Shown here one piece after another: positions 57,308 through 64,000 of a stretch of DNA of 64,000 nucleotides. The stretch comes from Tessaracoccus aquimaris (GTDB taxonomy: Bacteria; Actinomycetota; Actinomycetes; Propionibacteriales; Propionibacteriaceae): contig NZ_CP019606.1 in the NCBI RefSeq assembly GCF_001997345.1, positions 1,922,001-1,986,000 on the forward strand. The letters run 5' to 3'. A model generated the notes under the pieces. That model was not told the origin of the DNA and did no database searches. It saw only the letters and a list, made by a program, of their open reading frames with translations. Every line of letters begins with the position of its first letter. Position 1 is the stretch's first letter. Position numbers and translations under genes: made by a program.

Positions 57308-58647
57308 GGTCGTTGCGGATCCGTCCGATCCGCCTGCTGACGACGATGGCGGAGGCGGACACCAGCAGCGTCGCTCCCAGCCCGGCCACGTAGCTCAACT
57401 TCTGCGGCTGAGCGGCGAGCAGCGCGGTGTAGATGCCGCCCGCGACCGCCGTCACGACCGAGTTGCCGACGGACTCGGCCACCTGCATCGACGACTGGTT
57501 GCGGCCCTGCTCGAAGGGCGATGAGAGGCTCATCACCGCGACGGCGGACGAGGGCATCGTCAGCCCCATGCCGACGCCCGCCACGATCCAGGCCCCGAGG
57601 CCGGCGTAGATCGGCAGGGAGGGGAGGTACGCGAACGCCGTCAGGCCCGCGATGCCGAGGCTGGAGAGCGCCGCGCCGCGTGATGAACGTGTCACGGTCG
57701 AGCCGGACCCAGGCCTGCGCCTGCACCCACGAGCCGAGCGTCCAGCCGAGGGATCCGACGGTGAGCGCCCAGCCGACCTGGAACGGGCTGTAGCCGCGCA
57801 GGTCCTGCAGCGTGACGAGCAGGATGGTCTCTGCCGCGAAGAACGAGCCTGCCTGGATCGCCCGGGTGAGCACGACGCTCGGCACGCCCGGCCGGAAGCC
57901 GCGGGCGGCTGGCGCGAGGATCTTCGGGAGGCCCCACACCATTGCACCGACGCCGACGATGGCCGAGAAGACGCTCCACACCCCGAGCCCCTGCCCGGCG
58001 AGCAGGATCAGCGACGGCGCGACGGTGACCGCCGCCGTCGGCAGCACCGCGACCGGCCCCACCTCGTCCTCGCCAGGGGTGAAGCCCTCCTGCACCTGGC
58101 GAAGGCCGCGGAGCGTGATGAGGAACGCCACCGCGACGAGCGGGATCATCGCGGCGAAGACGAGCCGCCACGAGTACTGCGTCAGCCACGCCGCGAACGG
58201 CGGGCCGATGAAGGCGGGAAGCAGCCAGCAGAAGGAGACCAGCGCCATGGCGCGCGGCCGCTCCTTCGGGGGGAACCCGTGCGCCACCACGACCGAGAGG
58301 GTCAGGTTGAGCGCGCCCGCTCCGAGCCCCTGCACGAGCCGCGCGAGGAGCACCACCCACACCGTCGGGGCGAGCCAGCCGAGCACGAGCCCGATGCCGA
58401 ACAGCGCGAACCCGAGGTACATCGGCAGCGCGGGGCCGCGCTTGTCGGCGAGCCTGCCCGCGAAGATCGTCGCGAGCAGCATGCCGGAGATCATCGTCGT
58501 GAACGCCCACGGGTAGAGGTGGCCGGCGTCGAAGTACGACATCAGGGTCGGCAGCGCGGTGGCCAGGCCGATCGACTGGAATGCGACGGTGAAGACCGAC
58601 AACATGATGCCGACGATCAGCACGACCCGGCTCCCCGTTGTCTGCAT
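57297..58647 (-). CDS. MFS transporter (frameshift near 57672-57682)
   Basis: A drug/solute efflux MFS transporter. The N-terminal part runs to WVQAQAWVRLDRDTFI and the rest (RGAALSSLGIAGLTAFAYLPS ... GNSVVTAVAGGIYTALL ... RRIGRIRNDLSS) is in another frame. The junction lies in a CG-rich dinucleotide run; restoring a CG pair gives DTFITRGAALSSLG and about 450 aa. The helix-2/3 loop GRLADKRGPALPMYL and motif LARLVQGLGAGALNLTL fit MFS families. The ATG at 58647 has AGGAGG just upstream. It converges on the kinase, overlapping its 3' end by 11 bp. Confidence 0.85.
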
Positions 58648-58708
58648 GTCCCTCCTACGCACTCAGCGTCCCATCCTCTCGCACCTCGTCCACGCGTACA
58701 ATCGGCCC

Positions 58709-58951
58709 ATGACTGAATTGGCCCCCGGATCCCAGACCGTCGTTGACGAACGCACAGAGCTCTTCGAGGACGGCGACCAGGACCGGTTCTCGCACTACGT
58801 GCCCAAGGACAAGCTGATGGCGGCCATGGTCAACGGCACGCCCGTCGTCGCCCTGTGCGGGAAGGTGTGGGTTCCCACCAAGAACCCGGACAAGTTCCCC
58901 GTCTGCCCCGAGTGCAAGGACATCTGGGAGTCCCTCAACCCGGGCAAGTGA
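58709..58951 (+). CDS. DUF3039 small protein
   Basis: An 80-aa protein of the actinobacterial DUF3039 family, function unknown. It contains SHYVPKDKLMAAMVNGTPVVALCGKVWVP, then CPECKDIWESL. The cysteines (ALCGK and CPEC) suggest a metal site. Divergent from the MFS gene and convergent with ahcY. Confidence 0.88.
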   Translation: MTELAPGSQTVVDERTELFEDGDQDRFSHYVPKDKLMAAMVNGTPVVALCGKVWVPTKNPDKFPVCPECKDIWESLNPGK

Positions 58952-58967
58952 CGCCGCCGCGGCGGGA

Positions 58968-60365
<1,398 letters not shown>

Positions 60366-60422
60366 GCCGCCATGCTACCGGTGACTGCCCCGTCGGCCGC
60401 ATTCGCGCTCGGCGAGTGGGGC

Positions 60423-60854
60423 TCAGCGGGGGGTCGCTGCAAGGTGCGCGAGGGCGAGGTCGTAGCCGCCGACGCCGCAGCCGACGATGATGCCTGCCGC
60501 CCTGGCCGACAGCACGCTCGTGTGGCGGAACTCCTCGCGGGCGTGCACGTTCGAGATGTGCACCTCGACGTAGCGGGGTACAAGCGCGGCCGCGTCGCCG
60601 ATGGCGTGGGAGTAGTGGGTCCAGGCGCCCGCGTTGATGACGACATCGGCGTCCAGGTCGGCGGCCTCGTGCAGCCAGCCGATGAACTCGCCCTCGGAGT
60701 CGCTCTGCCGCACCTCGACGTCGAGGCCGAGGCCGCGCCCGGTCTCGACGAGATGTTCGGCGAGTTGGGCGTAGGTCGTGGCGCCGTACACGTCGGGCTG
60801 GCGCGAGCCGAGCCGTCCGAGGTTGGGGCCGTTGAGGACGAGGACCTTGGTCAT
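60423..60854 (-). CDS. aroQ: 3-dehydroquinate dehydratase type II
   Basis: Shikimate pathway enzyme, 143 aa. [21 protein letters not shown] includes the catalytic Tyr lid region, [17 protein letters not shown] the substrate loop, and [21 protein letters not shown] the catalytic His. It lies 5 bp after the SIS gene. Confidence 0.96.
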   Translation of the reverse strand: MTKVLVLNGPNLGRLGSRQPDVYGATTYAQLAEHLVETGRGLGLDVEVRQSDSEGEFIGWLHEAADLDADVVINAGAWTHYSHAIGDAAALVPRYVEVHISNVHAREEFRHTSVLSARAAGIIVGCGVGGYDLALAHLAATPR

Positions 60855-60859
60855 GGGGG

Positions 60860-61909
60860 TCAGTCTGCCAGCCCTGCCGCGGGCCGGTCGACGCTGCCGC
60901 CCAGGCCGATCTCGAGGTAGGTCGCGCCGTAGCGGCCCTGCTGCAGCAGCGTGACGTAGCGCTCGACGTCGGTGGCGCGCAGTTCCGCGTCGCCGGAGGA
61001 GATCCGGGCGACCCGGATGCCGACGGCCTCGGCGCGGGCGAGCAGCGAGATCGCGGTGCCCCTCATCCGGTCGTGCAGTTTGTCGTCGTCGAGCAGCACG
61101 ATGACGGGCCGCACCTCTCCCCCGCCGTCGAACGGGTCGGCGAACGGGTCGCGGCGCGGGACGGCGGACAGCAGCGTGTCCAACTCGGATGCGTCGGCGG
61201 CCAGCGCCGGCCGGCCGCAGGCGCGGCGCAGGGACTCGGCGATCCTACGGGAGGCGCGGCCCGCAAGGACCGTTCCTCCCCAGATCAGGGGAAGGCCGTC
61301 GGCCAGTTCGAGGGCCAACTCCTTGCCGCGGTTGTCGGACAGGTCTCGGCGGGGCGCGCAGGCCTCCGCGACCAGGTCGGCCGCGTCGGCGACGTGTTCG
61401 GGATGCACCGACGGCCCGAGCCCGAGTTGGCCAAGCTGGGCGAGCACCGCGACGGCCGCGGCCATCGGGTCATCCTCGAAGGTCGGGATCAGGCTGGTGT
61501 TGGCGGACGAGCCGGCGGCGGCCAGTTCCGAGTCCTCCGGGGCGGCGAGGATCAGCGACGCGCCGCGCCGGGCGGCCTCCGCTGCGCACTGCAGCACCCA
61601 TTCGGGAGAGTCGTAGCCGCCGAGGATGACCGCGAGGTCGAGCGGGCCGACCCAGGCGGGCAGCCCTGGGCCCGGCCATGCCATGAACGGGACGGGGCAG
61701 ACGGGTTCGAGCACCGCGCGCACGAGCCGCGCCTCGGACCCGAGCACCAGGATCCCGCGGGGCCGCTCGGCGCTCGGCAGGTGGCCGTGCGGCCGGGTCA
61801 GCGCCGCCCGACGGATCCGGGCCCCCGCCAACGCGAGCCACCGGAGCCCCTCGTGTGCCTCGAGCTCGGCGGCCTCGAGCCTCGAGTCGTCGAACAGTGG
61901 GGTGCTCAC
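60860..61909 (-). CDS. SIS-domain (phosphomannose isomerase-like) protein
   Basis: A 349-aa protein of the SIS/PMI family, orthologous in position to the gene beside manB in mycobacteria. It contains an N-terminal helical part, [33 protein letters not shown] (SIS strand-helix), and [20 protein letters not shown]. It may handle mannose/fructose phosphates, but activity is not shown. The GTG at 61909 overlaps the Trm112-like stop (GTGA). Confidence 0.8.
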   Translation of the reverse strand: MSTPLFDDSRLEAAELEAHEGLRWLALAGARIRRAALTRPHGHLPSAERPRGILVLGSEARLVRAVLEPVCPVPFMAWPGPGLPAWVGPLDLAVILGGYDSPEWVLQCAAEAARRGASLILAAPEDSELAAAGSSANTSLIPTFEDDPMAAAVAVLAQLGQLGLGPSVHPEHVADAADLVAEACAPRRDLSDNRGKELALELADGLPLIWGGTVLAGRASRRIAESLRRACGRPALAADASELDTLLSAVPRRDPFADPFDGGGEVRPVIVLLDDDKLHDRMRGTAISLLARAEAVGIRVARISSGDAELRATDVERYVTLLQQGRYGATYLEIGLGGSVDRPAAGLAD

Positions 61910-62097
61910 AATGTGCTGCGCGCCTGGTCGATCAGCAGGACGGGGATCTGGTCGCGCACCGGGTACGCGAGGCCGCATGCCTGGTTCGTGCAGACGAGTT
62001 CGTGCTCGTCGTAGTCCACCGCGAACTTGGCGTGGCACGCCGGGCAAGCGGCGATGGCCAGAAACTCGGGCGAGAGCGCCATCTGATCTTCTGCCAT
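61906..62097 (-). CDS. Trm112-like zinc-binding protein
   Basis: A 63-aa protein with two cysteine pairs, ACPACHAKF and VCTNQACGLAYPV, followed by PVLLIDQAR, the hallmark of the Trm112/YcaR family (often called UPF0434). It is tightly coupled to the SIS gene and follows manB by 56 bp. Confidence 0.9.
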   Translation of the reverse strand: MAEDQMALSPEFLAIAACPACHAKFAVDYDEHELVCTNQACGLAYPVRDQIPVLLIDQARSTL

Positions 62098-62153
62098 GTT
62101 TCCTCCTGTGGTGTGGACGTGTCCGAGCCTATCGCTTGTGCGCAAGGAGGTCC

Positions 62154-63500
62154 TCAGGCTCGCACCAGCGCGAGCACCTCGTCGCGGAGCGCGCGCATGG
62201 TCTCCGCTTCCGCCGCCTCGACGTTGAGCCTCAGCAGCGGCTCGGTGTTGCTCGGCCGCAGATTCACCCACCACCGCTCGGGCTCGTTGCGCACCGTCAG
62301 CCCGTCGCCGACGATGACCTCGCCCCGGCCCGCGAACGCAGTGGCCACCGTGTCCATGCTGTGCGCTGCGTCCTCGACGGTGGAGTTGATCTCGCCGGAG
62401 CGGGCGTACCCGTCGTAGACGGCGGCCAACTGGGACAGCGGCCGATCCGCCTCGCGGACCAGTTCCAGGACGTGCAGCGCCGCGAGCATGCCGGTGTCTG
62501 CCGACCAGAAGTCGCGGAAGTAGTAGTGCGCGGAGTGCTCGCCCCCGAACACCGCGCCCGTCTCGGCCATCATGGCCTTGACGTAGGTGTGCCCGACGTT
62601 TGACACCACGACGGTGCCTCCCGCGGCCTCGACGGCCTCGTCGACGCACCACGACGTGATGGTGTTGGTGACGATGGTGGCGCCCGGATGCTTCGCGAGT
62701 TCCGCGACGGCGATCATGGCGGTCACCACCGATGGGTCGACGACCTCGCCGCGCTCGTCGATGATGAAGCAGCGGTCCGCGTCGCCGTCGAAGACCAGCG
62801 CGAGGTCGGCCCCGCTGTCGCGGACGGCGCGTTGAGCGTCGATGAGGTTCTCCGGCTCGAGCGGGTTGGCGGGATGGTTCGGGAAGGTGCCGTCGAGGTC
62901 GAGGAACAGGCCGACCAGGTTCAGCGACCTGCCGCCCAGGACGGAGACCGCCGTGTGGCCCGCCATGCCGTTGCCTGCGTCGACGACGACCTTGAGGGTG
63001 CGGTCGCCGCGCTGCGGGACGAGGTCGGAGAGGCGCTCGGCGTAGGGGCCGAGCGCGTCCAGCGTGCGGTAGCCGCCGGTCACCTCTTCGCCGATGGCGA
63101 TGTCGGCGGCGCGGTCGCGGAGCCGTGCCGTGAAGTCGCCCGGCACCGGACGCGCGTCGGCGAGGCAGAACTTGATGCCGTTGTAGTCGGCCGGGTTGTG
63201 GCTGGCGGTGAACTGGACGCCGGGCAGCCCGAGCCAGCCGGAGGCGAACCAGAGTTCGTCGGTCGAGGCGAGGTCGATGTCGATCACGGAGGCGCCGGCC
63301 CTGCGAGCCCCGTCCGCGAAGGCGAGGGACAGTTCGCGGCCGAGGCCGCGCATGTCTCGGCCGAGCACGAACTCATCGACGTCGAGCAGGGAAACGTAGG
63401 CGGCGCCGAGGGCGCGGGCCCCGTCGAGATCCCATTCGGGCCGGTCGCCGCTGACCACGCCGCGGATGTCGTTGGCCTTGAAGATCACGGGGTCGAGCAC
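62154..63500 (-). CDS. manB: Phosphomannomutase/phosphoglucomutase
   Basis: Interconverts mannose-1-P and mannose-6-P, 448 aa, feeding GDP-mannose for glycans. The phosphoserine is in FTASHNPADYNG, the metal site is DGDADRCF, and RPSNTEPLLRLNVEA closes the active site. Nothing odd in length. A dispersed palindrome lies in the gap before it (63577-63627). Confidence 0.95.
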   Translation of the reverse strand: MLDPVIFKANDIRGVVSGDRPEWDLDGARALGAAYVSLLDVDEFVLGRDMRGLGRELSLAFADGARRAGASVIDIDLASTDELWFASGWLGLPGVQFTASHNPADYNGIKFCLADARPVPGDFTARLRDRAADIAIGEEVTGGYRTLDALGPYAERLSDLVPQRGDRTLKVVVDAGNGMAGHTAVSVLGGRSLNLVGLFLDLDGTFPNHPANPLEPENLIDAQRAVRDSGADLALVFDGDADRCFIIDERGEVVDPSVVTAMIAVAELAKHPGATIVTNTITSWCVDEAVEAAGGTVVVSNVGHTYVKAMMAETGAVFGGEHSAHYYFRDFWSADTGMLAALHVLELVREADRPLSQLAAVYDGYARSGEINSTVEDAAHSMDTVATAFAGRGEVIVGDGLTVRNEPERWWVNLRPSNTEPLLRLNVEAAEAETMRALRDEVLALVRA

Positions 63501-63576
63501 GGACCAACACTATCGGTCCCGCCGCTCGTCGCGTGGACATGGAGGAAGCGAGGCGGACCCAGCACCGGGTGCCAGA

Positions 63577-63627
63577 GGTTTCGACCGATAAAGCGACGCT
63601 CCGCGCCGCTTCATGGCTCAACCAGCG
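63577..63627 (+). repeat. Dispersed palindromic repeat, copy 4
   Basis: GGTTTCGACCGATAAAGCG ... CGCTTCATGGCTCAACCAGCG, 51 bp, two differences from copy 3. It sits in the 130-bp gap between manB and the DUF3499 gene, 4 bp past the stop codon of the latter. Confidence 0.85.
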
Positions 63628-63630
63628 CGC

Positions 63631-63993
63631 TCAGTCGACGGGGACCAGGCGCAGGTGGCCGCCTCGGGAGGTCGGCTCGGGGTCGTGCAGTTGCGGGGCG
63701 GGGCGCATGGCCGGGTCGTCGTCGCGCATCCCGATGGCGCGCACCGCGTCGGCAAGGGCCATCAGGTCGTCGGACGGGGCGCTCGGTTGGGGCGCCGCGC
63801 CGTCGAGCGGGAGCCGGATCACGTCCCAGCCCTTGGGGGCGCTGGTGCGCTCGACGTGGCGGATGCACAGGTCGTAGGCGCCGGGCTCCGCGCTGAGCGA
63901 CAGGGGGCCGAGCACCGCAGTGGAGTCGGCGTACACATAGGTCATCGTCGCGACCGCCGGGGCGGTGCAGGCGGTACGGGAACAGGTACGCAC
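63631..63993 (-). CDS. DUF3499 family protein
   Basis: A 120-aa protein that starts MRTCSRTACTAPAVATMTYV then YADSTAVLGPL and CIRHVERTSAPKGWDVIRLP, all DUF3499 hallmarks. The Cys pairs (CSRTAC, and Cys-x2-His in LCIRHVE) suggest zinc binding. The GTG start at 63993 is 8 bp from the window end, so its upstream region is not visible. Found with manB and whiB2 in actinobacteria. Confidence 0.9.
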   Translation of the reverse strand: MRTCSRTACTAPAVATMTYVYADSTAVLGPLSLSAEPGAYDLCIRHVERTSAPKGWDVIRLPLDGAAPQPSAPSDDLMALADAVRAIGMRDDDPAMRPAPQLHDPEPTSRGGHLRLVPVD

Positions 63994-64000
63994 CGCAGCA

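Noticed and set aside
60366..60422. SAH riboswitch before ahcY
   Set aside because: The 57-bp upstream gap shows no recognisable conserved riboswitch core.

Overview
The window is high-GC DNA with strong G/C at third codon positions, GTG/TTG starts and ATGA/GTGA gene overlaps. Gene order and protein families point to an actinobacterium: DUF3499-manB-Trm112-SIS-aroQ-ahcY, clpS-DUF2017-murI-rph-rdgB, DUF2510/RDD proteins, and TTG-started rpoB. I infer a member of the Propionibacteriaceae (Tessaracoccus or relatives); this is inference from gene content, not a database match.

Layout. 1-4.8 kb: a broken membrane-protein gene, gltX, a DUF4112 protein and glnS. 4.8-9.4 kb: a RibD/DHFR-like reductase and a large secreted GH29 alpha-fucosidase. 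9.4-11 kb: a gene-free repeat island with a 278-bp tandem repeat (three units) carrying nested palindromes. 11-27.2 kb: the core information-processing block on the minus strand, in transcription order rplJ-rplL, rpoB-rpoC, a lamin-tail surface protein, rpsL-rpsG-fusA-tuf. 27.3-37.3 kb: an island of transport and catabolism lying between rplKA and rplJL. It holds a polar amino acid ABC transporter, a carbohydrate ABC transporter with a cytoplasmic sulfatase, a divergent LacI regulator and pyroglutamyl peptidase. 37.3-40.2 kb: tRNA-Trp-secE-nusG-rplK-rplA. 40.3-44.6 kb: a PIMT-like methyltransferase and a heterodimeric ABC exporter. 44.7-50.1 kb: thyA-rdgB-rph-(39-aa Cys-rich protein)-murI-DUF2017-clpS and divergent pncB. 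50.2-52.8 kb: a compact polymorphic-toxin cassette (YbaB-like, two WXG/LXG-like helical proteins, a GH-E nuclease toxin and a TPR immunity candidate). 52.8-58.7 kb: bPH-like protein, malQ, RDD protein, a tail-anchored Ser/Thr kinase and an MFS transporter. 58.7-64 kb: DUF3039, ahcY, aroQ, SIS protein, Trm112-like protein, phosphomannomutase and DUF3499.

System-level reading. The sulfatase transporter, LacI regulator and secreted fucosidase suggest use of sulfated or fucosylated glycans. The toxin cassette is the best candidate for an unusual system. A 50-bp dispersed palindrome (GGTTTCGACCGAT ... CATGGCTCAACCA) occurs at four intergenic places.

Sequence quality caveat. At least seven genes carry frameshifts, including fusA, rpoB and secE, which cannot be lost. 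Five are explained by one missing C/G in a homopolymer. I therefore treat them as sequencing errors and annotate full-length genes across them.
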